A stretch of 64,000 nt of DNA from Bacilli bacterium PM5-9 (GTDB lineage: Bacteria; Bacillota_I; Bacilli_A; JAJDGJ01): contig JARXZD010000003.1 in NCBI GenBank assembly GCA_029893765.1, forward strand, positions 1 to 64,000, in the 5' to 3' direction. The position numbers and the translations under genes are program-made. The notes beneath the pieces were generated by a model, which was not told the origin of the DNA, ran no database searches, and saw nothing but the letters and a program-made list of their open reading frames with translations. This document shows, in pieces, positions 1 through 7,969 of the stretch; the first letter of the stretch is position 1, and the number at the start of each line of letters is the position of its first letter.

Positions 1-9
1 CCCTTTCAT
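1..9 (-). CDS. 5' end of a gene running off the left edge
   Basis: Only the first three codons (ATG AAA GGG) of a leftward gene lie in the window. The start is supported by a near-perfect Shine-Dalgarno site, AGGAGGTG on the minus strand (positions 17-24), with a 7-nt spacer to the ATG at 9-7. Nothing can be said about the product. Confidence 0.6.
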
Positions 10-123
10 TGAGTAACACCTCCTAATAAAGATGTTACAATATTTAAGACAATTCCGAAAGTTATTACTTAAGACAATATCATAAATTAATCATAAAACT
101 ATCTTTATATGCTTTTTTCTTAA

Positions 124-152
124 TTGCTTTAAGCACTCATTCATGATATACT
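124..152 (+). promoter_or_regulatory. Promoter for the YkvI-like gene
   Basis: TTGCTT (124-129), a 17-bp spacer and TATACT (147-152) with an extended TG two bases upstream form a good sigma-A-type promoter. A small hairpin (AACCC/GGGTT, 164-181) sits in the short leader before the gene at 206. Confidence 0.6.
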
Positions 153-205
153 TTAGCTGAAATAACCCTTTTAATAGGGTTTTACTCTTTAAAGAAGGCG
201 ATTTA

Positions 206-1264
206 ATGAAATACAATAATTATTCAATTATCACAACATTTTTAGCTGCTCTATTTGGAGCAGGTTTTGTTGCTTGTAAAGAAATCGAATATTTTTTACT
301 ATACGATCCAAGCATTGCTATTTTAAGTGTTTTACTTTATTTTGCAATTCTATTTTCATTTGCATATTTTACAATGAAATTAAGTTATCAAAACGATATT
401 GACTCATTTGATAAACTAGTTAGCCAAGATAATAAAATTATTCAAACACTTTCTAATTTAACATTTCCTATCTTTGCAATATGTTTATTAACAATTTCAT
501 TTTCAGGTTTTGCAACACTAATAGAAAATACTTTTTCTATTCCAAAAATAATAGGAACAGCATTAATTACTATAATTGTAATTACAGTATCATTTTTTGG
601 TTCTAAAAAAATGTCAGGTCTTTTTAAATATTCAACTCCAATAATTGTTGTAATAACACTATTTTTATTAGTATACGCTATTTTTAAAGATGTTGAAGTT
701 AGTAAAACAGTAATGGAAATTAAATATGTCCATCCAACAAATAATCAATTTATCAATGTTGCAATTTATGCATTAGAATGTTATCAAATTTCTTTATTGC
801 TTCAAATTTCTTTAGGTAGAAAAGCAAATAGCCTTAAAGATATTAAACAAGGAGTTTTTATCACTTGTGCTTTATATAGTATAGCTCTAATGTTAGCATG
901 TGCTGCTTTATTAAAATATGCAACTATTATTGGTGATGTCCAGATACCATTATTAGAAATAATTAATTATCAAAATATTAGTGTATTATCCATAACTTTA
1001 GTTATTGTTTTATTTGTTGGTTTTATAACATCATCACTTAGCACCATGTTTGGATATGTAAATTATGTTGGAAACTCTCGTTTAAAAGAACACACTAAAA
1101 TAATTACTGTAATAACATGTATAATTGCTCTTGTTTTTTCGCAATTTAGTTTTTCATCATTAATTTCAACAATTTTCCCAGTTGTTGGAATTGTCGGACT
1201 AATTAATTTTATTTTAATAATTATTAATAGTAAAAAGCTAAAAAAAGCACAAGAGACACTATAG
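206..1264 (+). CDS. YkvI family multi-pass membrane protein
   Basis: 352 residues, almost entirely hydrophobic, with about ten predicted membrane segments. The N-terminal pattern (LAALFGAGFVACKEIEYF) matches the uncharacterised YkvI family, which is related to amino-acid/cation symporters. The glycine-rich first helix with GAGFVAC resembles the unwound substrate-binding helix of LeuT-fold transporters, so an amino-acid or organic solute transporter is a reasonable inference, but no substrate is known. Start chosen at ATG 206 behind AAGAAGGCG. The 3' end overlaps the convergent crcB gene by 6 bp. It has its own promoter and appears to be monocistronic. Confidence 0.7.
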   Translation: MKYNNYSIITTFLAALFGAGFVACKEIEYFLLYDPSIAILSVLLYFAILFSFAYFTMKLSYQNDIDSFDKLVSQDNKIIQTLSNLTFPIFAICLLTISFSGFATLIENTFSIPKIIGTALITIIVITVSFFGSKKMSGLFKYSTPIIVVITLFLLVYAIFKDVEVSKTVMEIKYVHPTNNQFINVAIYALECYQISLLLQISLGRKANSLKDIKQGVFITCALYSIALMLACAALLKYATIIGDVQIPLLEIINYQNISVLSITLVIVLFVGFITSSLSTMFGYVNYVGNSRLKEHTKIITVITCIIALVFSQFSFSSLISTIFPVVGIVGLINFILIIINSKKLKKAQETL

Positions 1265-1585
1265 TATTAACCCAATCAAAAATGAAATTAAACTTAAAGA
1301 TAGATTTAGTAAAAGATACATAAAACTATCTTTTTTTGATGCATCAAATTTACTTATTACTTCAAAATTAAAAGTTGAAAATGTTGAAAATGCACCTAAA
1401 AAGAAAGTGAAAGCAAAGCTTATTGTATTAGTATGTGCTAAATATAATCCCATGCCAAAGCATGCAGCAACATTAATTATCAGTGTAATAGTTACTATTT
1501 TTGATGTAATCATATTTTTAAATTGCATTGTAATTAGATATCTTAACAATATACCTAACATAGCTGCTATTGATATACTAATCAT
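1259..1585 (-). CDS. crcB: Fluoride channel subunit CrcB/Fluc (second copy)
   Basis: 108 residues with four hydrophobic segments, the usual size for Fluc/CrcB. It has the family features FLGAFSTFSTFNFE (phenylalanine box and central serine/threonine track) and an N-terminal arginine-containing helix (GILLRYLI). Fluc proteins export fluoride as antiparallel dimers. Two adjacent, non-identical genes usually mean a heterodimer. Start ATG 1585 overlaps the end of the first crcB copy by 8 nt, so the pair is translationally coupled. Expression is under the fluoride riboswitch upstream of the first copy. Confidence 0.9.
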   Translation of the reverse strand: MISISIAAMLGILLRYLITMQFKNMITSKIVTITLIINVAACFGMGLYLAHTNTISFAFTFFLGAFSTFSTFNFEVISKFDASKKDSFMYLLLNLSLSLISFLIGLIL

Positions 1586-1934
1586 TATATTTCAACTCCT
1601 TAATTTTATGATAAAAAAACCAAGTTACTATTGGTATTATAATAAAAGTTATTAAAATATAAATTAATGATGTAATAAATTGATTATTCTCTATTAAGAA
1701 AAATAAATCTTTAAATACTCCTGAAAAAGTTGTAAAACTTCCTAAAAAAGCAATATTCAAATACTTTTGCATATTTGAATTATCATTATAGAAAACTACA
1801 ACCATTACAAAAAGAATACTTCCTAAAAAATTAATGAAAATTGTTGTCATAATAAAAGGAAATAAGTGAAAAATCATTTCTTTTAAAAATGTTGCTGCTA
1901 AGCAAAGTAAACACATTATAAAAATTTTTCGCAT
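1578..1934 (-). CDS. crcB: Fluoride channel subunit CrcB/Fluc (first copy)
   Basis: 118 residues with four membrane segments and the Fluc motifs FLGSFTTFSGVFKD and GSILFVMVVV. It is the promoter-proximal member of a two-gene crcB operon and is expected to form a heterodimeric fluoride exporter with the downstream copy. Its Shine-Dalgarno GAGGAG lies inside the 3' arm of the hairpin following the fluoride aptamer, so both its transcription and its translation should respond to fluoride. The start ATG 1934 is fixed by this site (7-nt spacer). Confidence 0.9.
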   Translation of the reverse strand: MRKIFIMCLLCLAATFLKEMIFHLFPFIMTTIFINFLGSILFVMVVVFYNDNSNMQKYLNIAFLGSFTTFSGVFKDLFFLIENNQFITSLIYILITFIIIPIVTWFFYHKIKELKYND

Positions 1935-1962
1935 AAAAAAACTCCTCTACAAAAAGAGGAGT
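1935..1962 (-). terminator. Expression platform hairpin of the fluoride riboswitch
   Basis: On the minus strand ACTCCTC, an 8-nt loop and GAGGAGT are followed by seven T residues and the crcB ATG. The left arm belongs to the conserved 3' end of the aptamer (GATGACTCCT); the right arm contains the crcB ribosome binding site. The hairpin can therefore act as an intrinsic terminator and also mask the ribosome binding site when fluoride is low. Confidence 0.75.
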
Positions 1963-2010
1963 CATCAGCTTTAAATAGCGGTTAATTTGGCGAACTCCAT
2001 CACCATTAGC
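1957..2010 (-). promoter_or_regulatory. Fluoride riboswitch (crcB motif)
   Basis: On the minus strand the conserved blocks appear in order: GGTGATGGAGTTCGCC, AACCGC and GCTGATGACTCCTC. These match the crcB-motif aptamer, including the AACCGC segment used in its pseudoknot. It lies directly before two crcB genes, its normal target. Binding of fluoride is expected to hold the ACTCCT segment in the aptamer and release the downstream hairpin. Confidence 0.92.
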
Positions 2011-2026
2011 AAAAACTTGTATATAA

Positions 2027-2055
2027 AGTATATCATTTCATTATTATAAAGTCTA
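2027..2055 (-). promoter_or_regulatory. Promoter of the riboswitch-crcB operon
   Basis: On the minus strand TAGACT (2055-2050), 17 bp and TATACT (2032-2027) with an upstream TGA (extended -10). Transcription would start near 2020, just ahead of the aptamer. Confidence 0.55.
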
Positions 2056-2108
2056 TGCCTTTTTTCATAAAAAATAATAGAAAAAACTATATTTTTAACA
2101 CTTTCGCC

Positions 2109-2137
2109 TTTAAAAATATCTTATGACTTGCTATAAT
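2109..2137 (+). promoter_or_regulatory. Promoter of the patatin-like gene
   Basis: TATAAT at 2132-2137 preceded by TGC (extended -10), with a weak -35 TTTAAA at 2109-2114 and a 17-bp spacer. Confidence 0.5.
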
Positions 2138-2165
2138 TATGATGTACTAAAAGAGGGTGAATAAT

Positions 2166-3014
2166 ATGTTAAATGCTGGCCTAATTCTTGAAGGTGGCGG
2201 TATGAGAGGTGCATATACTGCTGGTGTTTTAGATTGTTTAATTGATAATAAAATTTATTTTAAAAATGTTTATGGTGTTTCTGCTGGTTCTTGTCATGCA
2301 TGTAGTTACTTATCACAACAAAAAGAACGTGCTATTCATACCATAACTGATTATCTTGATGATAAAAATTATGCAAGTTTTTATAGTTTAGTAAAAACTG
2401 GTGATTTTTTTGGAGCAAAAATGGTTTATGATGATATTCCAAATAAGTTAATTCCTTTCGATTATCAAACTTTTATCGATAGTCCAATGAACTTATATGC
2501 AATCTTAACAAACTGTCGTACTGGAAAAGCAGAATATCATTTGTTGAAAGATTTGTATGTTGATACTATAAAAATTAGAGCATCTAGTTCATTACCACTT
2601 TTATCTAAAATGGTTAGTATTGATAATGAACTATATTTAGATGGAGGAATTAGTGATTCAATACCTCTAGAATTTTCGCAAGTGCAAGGCAATAAAAAAA
2701 ATGTTATTGTTTTAACTCAACATAGCGGGTATAAAAAGAAGCCTAATAGACTAACATCAATCATGAAATTATTCTATAAAAAATACCCACTTTTGATAAA
2801 TGCTATTAAAACACGACATTTAAAATATAATGATACACTAGAGTTAATTGAAAAAGGAAAAAAAGATAATACAGTTTTTGTAATTCAACCAAAAAACCCT
2901 GTTAAGATTGGCAGATTAGAAAAAGATACAGCTAAACTTTGGGATTTATATAAAGAAGGTTATTACGATATGTTAGATAACCTTGATAAAATGATTGAAT
3001 TTATTAAAGAATAA
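2166..3014 (+). CDS. Patatin-like phospholipase family protein
   Basis: About 282 residues. It shows the patatin order: GGGMRGAYTAGVLD (oxyanion-hole glycines), nucleophile elbow GVSAG, and the catalytic aspartate in YLDGGISDSIP. These define a Ser-Asp dyad lipid acyl hydrolase of the YjjU/RssA-like bacterial group; the natural substrate is not predictable. Extending the frame to GTG 2157 is possible, but the AGAGGGTG ribosome site overlaps that codon, so ATG 2166 (7-nt spacer) is preferred. It is followed directly by a terminator shared with the convergent PII-like gene and is likely monocistronic. Confidence 0.88.
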   Translation: MLNAGLILEGGGMRGAYTAGVLDCLIDNKIYFKNVYGVSAGSCHACSYLSQQKERAIHTITDYLDDKNYASFYSLVKTGDFFGAKMVYDDIPNKLIPFDYQTFIDSPMNLYAILTNCRTGKAEYHLLKDLYVDTIKIRASSSLPLLSKMVSIDNELYLDGGISDSIPLEFSQVQGNKKNVIVLTQHSGYKKKPNRLTSIMKLFYKKYPLLINAIKTRHLKYNDTLELIEKGKKDNTVFVIQPKNPVKIGRLEKDTAKLWDLYKEGYYDMLDNLDKMIEFIKE

Positions 3015-3025
3015 ATAATCAAAAG

Positions 3026-3057
3026 AAAAAGTATGACTTTAAAATCATACTTTTTTT
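3026..3057. terminator. Bidirectional intrinsic terminator
   Basis: AAAGTATGA and TCATACTTT form a 9-bp stem around CTTTAAAA, with A/T runs on both sides. It serves the patatin-like gene and the convergent PII-like gene. Confidence 0.8.
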
Positions 3058-3763
3058 AGTCAAGACCAACAACATTATCAGCAGGAATTGTAAACATCAT
3101 CCTTGATTGTTCATTACCTACTTTAGCCTTAATACTTTTCATAATTTCAATTTTTTGTGATCTTTCAACTAAAATTCCAACAACATCTTTCTTCTCTTGA
3201 AGAGGTATTCCAAAAAATTTAGCGATATCTTCACGGCCAAAATGTAAAGCATGGAAAGCTGTTCCACCAGTAGCTCCAGCCTTTCTTGCTGCTTTCATTA
3301 CATCCTCAACATTTCCTTCATCAACAATGGTAATTATTAAATCATGTTCTATTGTTTTATTCACTTCTTCTACCTCACTTTCAAAATCACACTGTAAATC
3401 AGCAATCACTTGTTCATCAATACCGATATGCGATAACATACCTGAAATAGGAATTGAAAAAGCAAATCCTTTTTCCTTTTTTGGTACTGTGAAATGATAG
3501 CTCATTTTACTTAATAATTCTGGTATTTTACTTTTAGGTTTGAAACCAAAAATAATACTTCTTTCTGGATAACTAAAACCAAGTGCATCAATAAGAGGTG
3601 CATCAGTAGTACCTTCAGCACTTATTACATATTGTCCTGGCATTTTAGTTTTTTTGAAAATTTCAACAATCTCATTTTCATTATGCCTTTCAACAATAAC
3701 TACTAATAATTGTAGTTCTTTAAGTTTGCACATTCTCTCTTTTATATTTATATCTTCAATCAT
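3056..3763 (-). CDS. Tandem PII-like (GlnB-fold) regulator, partner of the DUF1538 protein
   Basis: 235 residues containing two PII-like halves: residues ~12-110 (LKELQLLVVIVER start, HFTVPKKEKGFAFSIPI) and ~125-235 (IEHDLIITIVDEGNVEDVM, AARKAGATGGTAFHALHFG, DVVGILVERSQ). The second half keeps the PII-type loop region with ATGGTAFHA and the strand-helix pattern of the GlnB fold; the first half is more divergent. PII-like proteins usually sit on a membrane transporter and switch it in response to a small ligand. The gene starts 4 bp inside the DUF1538 membrane gene (ATGA overlap) and has a strong GAGGAGG site, so the two are translated together. The inferred role is a soluble regulator of that membrane protein; its ligand is unknown. 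Confidence 0.75.
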   Translation of the reverse strand: MIEDINIKERMCKLKELQLLVVIVERHNENEIVEIFKKTKMPGQYVISAEGTTDAPLIDALGFSYPERSIIFGFKPKSKIPELLSKMSYHFTVPKKEKGFAFSIPISGMLSHIGIDEQVIADLQCDFESEVEEVNKTIEHDLIITIVDEGNVEDVMKAARKAGATGGTAFHALHFGREDIAKFFGIPLQEKKDVVGILVERSQKIEIMKSIKAKVGNEQSRMMFTIPADNVVGLD

Positions 3764-5262
3764 TGAAAATCCTCCTCAGAAAAATCTTCTAAATCAATAT
3801 CACTATCATGTATTTTACTTTCTCTTTTATAAATAAATCCCATGATTTGAATTGCAATTAATGGCGTCATTGCAACCATAGCAATGATACCAAAAGCATC
3901 TGTTAATATATTTCCACCCAAAGCTTCACTGGCGCCCATAGTAAATGGTAAAAGAAAAGTTGTCGCCATAGGACCACTAGCTACCCCTCCACTATCAAAG
4001 GCAATTCCAGTAAACATTTTAGGAACAAAGAAACTTAACACTAAAGCAATTAAGTACCCTGGAATTAAAAACCAATATATTGATATTCCAGTTAAGACTC
4101 TAATCATTGCTAAACCAACTGAGGCTGCTACACCAAGTGATAGTGCTTTATTAATTGCACTTTCTGGAATAGCACCTTCTGAAATATCTTCGATTTGTTT
4201 ATTTAAAACATGTACTGCTGGTTCTGCAATAACTATATAATACCCTACAATCATTCCAATTGGAAGTAAAATCCAACTATATGAGGTTGCTGCTAATTCA
4301 TATCCTAATAAATTACCTACTGGAATAAAACCAACATTAACTCCAGTTAAGAATAAAACTAATCCTATATATGTATAAATAATCCCAAAAATAATTCTAA
4401 AAAGATTTCTTCTACTAAAATGTTTAAAATATACTTGAAAGAAAATAAAGAACCCACAAATCGGCAATATTGCCAAAAAAACTTCTCTTCCGAATTCAGG
4501 TAATGCATGGATGAATTGATATATAACATCACGAGTGGTTGCTAACTCTGGAATAACAACTTGACTATAACTTGCATCTGATGGATTGTAAACAATTCCC
4601 AAAATCATTACCGCAAGAATAGGACCTATACTACATAGTGCTACTAAACCAAAGCTATCCTCTTGTGAACTTTTATCAGCACGTAATGAAGCTAATCCTA
4701 CACCAAAAGCTAATATAAATGGGACAGTTATTGGACCTGTTGTAACCCCACCACTATCAAATGCTAAAGCAATAAAATTATTAGGAACAAACATAGATAC
4801 AACAAATACTATAGTATAAAATATCATTAACAGCCTTGCAAGAGGCAATCTAAATAAAATACGTAGTAAGGCAATAACTAAAAAAGCTCCTACTCCAATT
4901 GCTACTGTACATATTAAAGTCATGCTAGGAATTGAAGAAACTTGTTCAGCTAAAACTTTTAAATCAGGTTCAGCAACTGTAATAATAAATCCCATTAAAA
5001 AGACAATAATAATTACAAAAGTTATATTTTTAAATTTTGTTATACTTGATCCAAGTGCTTCTCCCATTGGTGTCATTGCCATCTCTGCACCTATTGAAAA
5101 AAATCCCATTCCAAAAATTAATAATAGTGCACCAACTAAAAACAAAGAAATTGCTCCAGTTGATATTGGAACTAATAAGATACTTATCAATAAAACAATA
5201 ATGGTTATCGGTAATACTGAACTGACAGATTCAATTATCTTTTCCTTTAATTTCTGATTCAA
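3760..5262 (-). CDS. DUF1538 family membrane protein (two DUF1538 repeats)
   Basis: About 500 residues with at least a dozen hydrophobic segments. The signature FDSGGVTTGPITVPFILAFG occurs in the first half and recurs as FDSGGVASGPMATTFLLPF in the second, showing an internal duplication of the DUF1538 unit. Paired signatures of this kind are typical of inverted-repeat transporters, where the two DSGG segments would line the substrate or ion site. The function is experimentally unknown. The annotated frame can start at GTG 5271, but that codon is part of the AGAGGTG ribosome site, so TTG 5262 with a 6-nt spacer is preferred. It is co-transcribed and coupled with the PII-like gene. Confidence 0.8.
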   Translation of the reverse strand: MNQKLKEKIIESVSSVLPITIIVLLISILLVPISTGAISLFLVGALLLIFGMGFFSIGAEMAMTPMGEALGSSITKFKNITFVIIIVFLMGFIITVAEPDLKVLAEQVSSIPSMTLICTVAIGVGAFLVIALLRILFRLPLARLLMIFYTIVFVVSMFVPNNFIALAFDSGGVTTGPITVPFILAFGVGLASLRADKSSQEDSFGLVALCSIGPILAVMILGIVYNPSDASYSQVVIPELATTRDVIYQFIHALPEFGREVFLAILPICGFFIFFQVYFKHFSRRNLFRIIFGIIYTYIGLVLFLTGVNVGFIPVGNLLGYELAATSYSWILLPIGMIVGYYIVIAEPAVHVLNKQIEDISEGAIPESAINKALSLGVAASVGLAMIRVLTGISIYWFLIPGYLIALVLSFFVPKMFTGIAFDSGGVASGPMATTFLLPFTMGASEALGGNILTDAFGIIAMVAMTPLIAIQIMGFIYKRESKIHDSDIDLEDFSEEDFQ

Positions 5263-5271
5263 AGACAGCAC

Positions 5272-5532
5272 CTCTTTTCATGTTTATTTATAATTAATTA
5301 TAACATTGATTGCTAAATAGTTGTTAGCTTTTATGATAATGAACATATAATTTTTTTTAAGTTTTATAACCAATTATTTATTCAGGTGTCAAATTACATT
5401 ATAATAAATATTTGTTTTTCACATTTACTCTCTTTTATTTTGATTTTATACAATACTTATAACCATATTCAAAGGTAAATTATTTTTATCTATAAGAAAC
5501 AATTATAGCAATAAATTATTATTACTACATTG
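5272..5532. other. Divergent intergenic region
   Basis: About 260 bp of very AT-rich sequence between the DUF1538 operon (leftward) and the glycyl radical enzyme operon (rightward). Apart from the promoter at 5533-5561 I see no gene, structured RNA or convincing operator. Confidence 0.5.
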
Positions 5533-5561
5533 TTGTTGTGCGTTAAAGTGTGTGTTATAAT
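5533..5561 (+). promoter_or_regulatory. Promoter of the glycyl radical enzyme operon
   Basis: TTGTTG (5533-5538), 17-bp spacer, TATAAT (5556-5561). The leader is short and carries a strong AGGAGG at 5581-5586 before ATG 5595. Confidence 0.7.
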
Positions 5562-5594
5562 GGAAAAAAATACACTATATAGGAGGCAAATAAA

Positions 5595-7967
5595 ATGAGT
5601 AGTACAGATAGAATTGAAAGGTTACGTCAAAATTATATTAATACAAAACCAACAATTTGTTATGAAAGAGCTCGTATTTTTACAGAGTCTCATAAACGAA
5701 CTGAAGGTCAGCCAACACCAATTAGACGTGCTCAAGCGTTTTATGATTTCTGCAATGAATTAGATGTTAAAATTTTTGAAGATGAATTAATTGTAGGAAC
5801 TACTGGTAATTTTAGAAGAACAGGTATTTTAACTCCAGAATATTCTTGGACATGGGTTGATCGTGAAATGGATCAATTTGATAAAAGACCACAAGATCCA
5901 TACGAAATGAGTGATGAACAAAGAGCTTATGTAAGAGAAAATATTTTTCCATATTGGCAAGATAAATCACTAGAAGAGATCTTTTTAGCACAAATACCTG
6001 AAAATACTGCAAAGATTGCTGTTGATACAGGTATTATTGATAATGATTCAAAATGGCGTCAAGCTGTAGGGGAAATTACTCCTGATTATGAAGATGTTTT
6101 ATTTAAAAAAGGATTTAAAGGAATTTTAAAGGAAGCTGAAGAGAATCTTGCAAAATTAGATGATGCAAATGCAAATGATTTAGATAAAATTATTTTTTAT
6201 AAATCTGTTATCTTAACATCAAAAGGAATTATTAAATTTGCAAAACGCTATTCTGAAAAAGCAAAAGAAATGGCTCAAGAAGAAAAAGATGAAGCAAGAA
6301 AACAAGAACTATTAAAAATTGCTGAAGTTTGTAATAATGTTCCAGAAAATCCACCAACTAGCTTTCATGAAGCAGTTCAATTTGTTTGGTTTACACAATT
6401 AGGTGGTATTATTTCAGAAAACCCACTTGCATTAAATTTAGGACGTTTTGATCAATATATGTATCCATATTTAGAAAAAGACCTAAATGAAAATGTTATT
6501 AGTGAAAATCAAGCTCAAGAATTAGTTGAAGCATTATGGTTAAAATTATCTGAATGGGTATGGACAATTTCATCAAATACAGCTGGTTTCTTTGCAGGGT
6601 ATAATCAATTCCAAAATTTAACAGTTGGTGGTAAAACACGTGATGGACTTGATGCAACAAATAAATTATCATACATGTGTTTAGATGCAACACAAAGCGT
6701 TAAGACACATCAACCAGGACTAAGTGTTAGAATCCACACTGATTGCCCACAAGAGTTTTTAGATGCTGTATGTGAGTTAGTTAGTCAAGGAACTGGATTC
6801 CCAGCAATTCATAATGATCAAGCTGGAACACAAATGTTATTACAAGCTGGATACGAACCTGAAGATGCTCGTGATTGGAATAACTGCGGTTGTGTTGTAC
6901 CTCACTTTAGAAAAACTGGTGAGTGGACATCTGCAGTAAATATTAACTTTGCTGCTGCCTTAGAATACACACTTAATGAAGGTAAATCAAGATTAGACAA
7001 TGAGTTTCTTGGTTTAAAAGCTAAACCAGTTAATGAATATAAAACATTTGAAGATGTTAAAGAAGATTTCCTTAAACAACAAGAAAATCTAATTAAACAC
7101 TCAGTAATTTCAACTATTTTAGCACAAAAATTACATACAGAATTAGTGCCTAGACCATTCTTATCATCATGTGTTGATGGTTGTATGGATAAAGGTGTTG
7201 ACTTAGCTAATGGTGGAGCTCACTATAATGTCGGTCCTGTTTTAACAGGTATTGGACTTGCTGTTGTATCAAACTCATTAGCAGTAATCAAATCATTAGT
7301 ATTTGAACAACAAGTTACAACATTAGAAGAATTAAATAAAGCAATGGATGCAAACTGGATTGGTTATGATGATTTACGTGAAAAAGCTCTAGCTGTTCCT
7401 AAATATGGTAATGATAATGATTATGTTGATAGTATCGCTATTGAAATTGCAAACCATTACTATCGTACAATTAGATCACATAAAGATATCTTTGGTTCAC
7501 CATTTAATTCAGCATTTATGGGAATTTCAAACTACATTCCAACTGGACGCGTAATTGGAGCTACACCTTGCGGTCGTAAAGCAAAAGAACCTTTAGCTGA
7601 AGGAGTATCACCATTTACTGGAAGTGATGTTGAAAGTCCACTTGCTGCAATGCGTTCAAGTGCAAAATTAAATCACGATGTTCATACTGGTGGTACATTA
7701 CTTAACCTTAGATTAAACGAAGACTTAGTAAAAACTGATCGTGGTAAACGTAATCTAGGATCACTTATCCGTTCATACTTTAGTTTAGGAGCATTCCATG
7801 TTCAATTCAATACAGTATCAACTGAAGTATTAAGAAAAGCACAAAAAAATCCTGAACAATACAAAGATTTATTAGTTCGTGTTGCAGGATATAGCACACA
7901 ATTTATAAACTTATCTCCAGAAATGCAAAAAGCAATCATTGATAGAAATGCTCACTCAAGTTTCTAG
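5595..7967 (+). CDS. Glycyl radical enzyme (PFL-like family), substrate unknown
   Basis: 790 residues, the size of the glycerol dehydratase/HypD/CutC-type group. The glycyl radical loop RVAGYS lies at the C-terminus with the radical Gly at 765. The active-site cysteine loop is NNCGCVVPHFRKTGEW: Cys433 aligns with the thiyl-radical cysteine, but the residue two places later is Val435. Diol, choline, hydroxyproline and isethionate enzymes carry a Glu there (CVE). An additional Cys431 gives Cys-Gly-Cys, distinct from the adjacent Cys-Cys of true pyruvate formate-lyase. It is therefore neither a classical PFL nor a typical dehydratase. The dedicated activase follows 2 bp downstream, so the pair forms a strictly anaerobic enzyme system. 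The reaction could be a C-C cleavage, decarboxylation or elimination; the sequence alone does not decide. Confidence 0.85.
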   Translation: MSSTDRIERLRQNYINTKPTICYERARIFTESHKRTEGQPTPIRRAQAFYDFCNELDVKIFEDELIVGTTGNFRRTGILTPEYSWTWVDREMDQFDKRPQDPYEMSDEQRAYVRENIFPYWQDKSLEEIFLAQIPENTAKIAVDTGIIDNDSKWRQAVGEITPDYEDVLFKKGFKGILKEAEENLAKLDDANANDLDKIIFYKSVILTSKGIIKFAKRYSEKAKEMAQEEKDEARKQELLKIAEVCNNVPENPPTSFHEAVQFVWFTQLGGIISENPLALNLGRFDQYMYPYLEKDLNENVISENQAQELVEALWLKLSEWVWTISSNTAGFFAGYNQFQNLTVGGKTRDGLDATNKLSYMCLDATQSVKTHQPGLSVRIHTDCPQEFLDAVCELVSQGTGFPAIHNDQAGTQMLLQAGYEPEDARDWNNCGCVVPHFRKTGEWTSAVNINFAAALEYTLNEGKSRLDNEFLGLKAKPVNEYKTFEDVKEDFLKQQENLIKHSVISTILAQKLHTELVPRPFLSSCVDGCMDKGVDLANGGAHYNVGPVLTGIGLAVVSNSLAVIKSLVFEQQVTTLEELNKAMDANWIGYDDLREKALAVPKYGNDNDYVDSIAIEIANHYYRTIRSHKDIFGSPFNSAFMGISNYIPTGRVIGATPCGRKAKEPLAEGVSPFTGSDVESPLAAMRSSAKLNHDVHTGGTLLNLRLNEDLVKTDRGKRNLGSLIRSYFSLGAFHVQFNTVSTEVLRKAQKNPEQYKDLLVRVAGYSTQFINLSPEMQKAIIDRNAHSSF

Positions 7968-7969
7968 TT

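Noticed and set aside
1407-1655. Plus-strand reading frame antisense to the crcB genes
   Set aside because: It has no ribosome site and is a shadow of the two strongly supported minus-strand crcB genes.
5595-7967. Classical pyruvate formate-lyase (pflB)
   Set aside because: The adjacent Cys-Cys pair of PFL is absent (Cys-Gly-Cys here), and the activase carries an insert that PFL activases lack.
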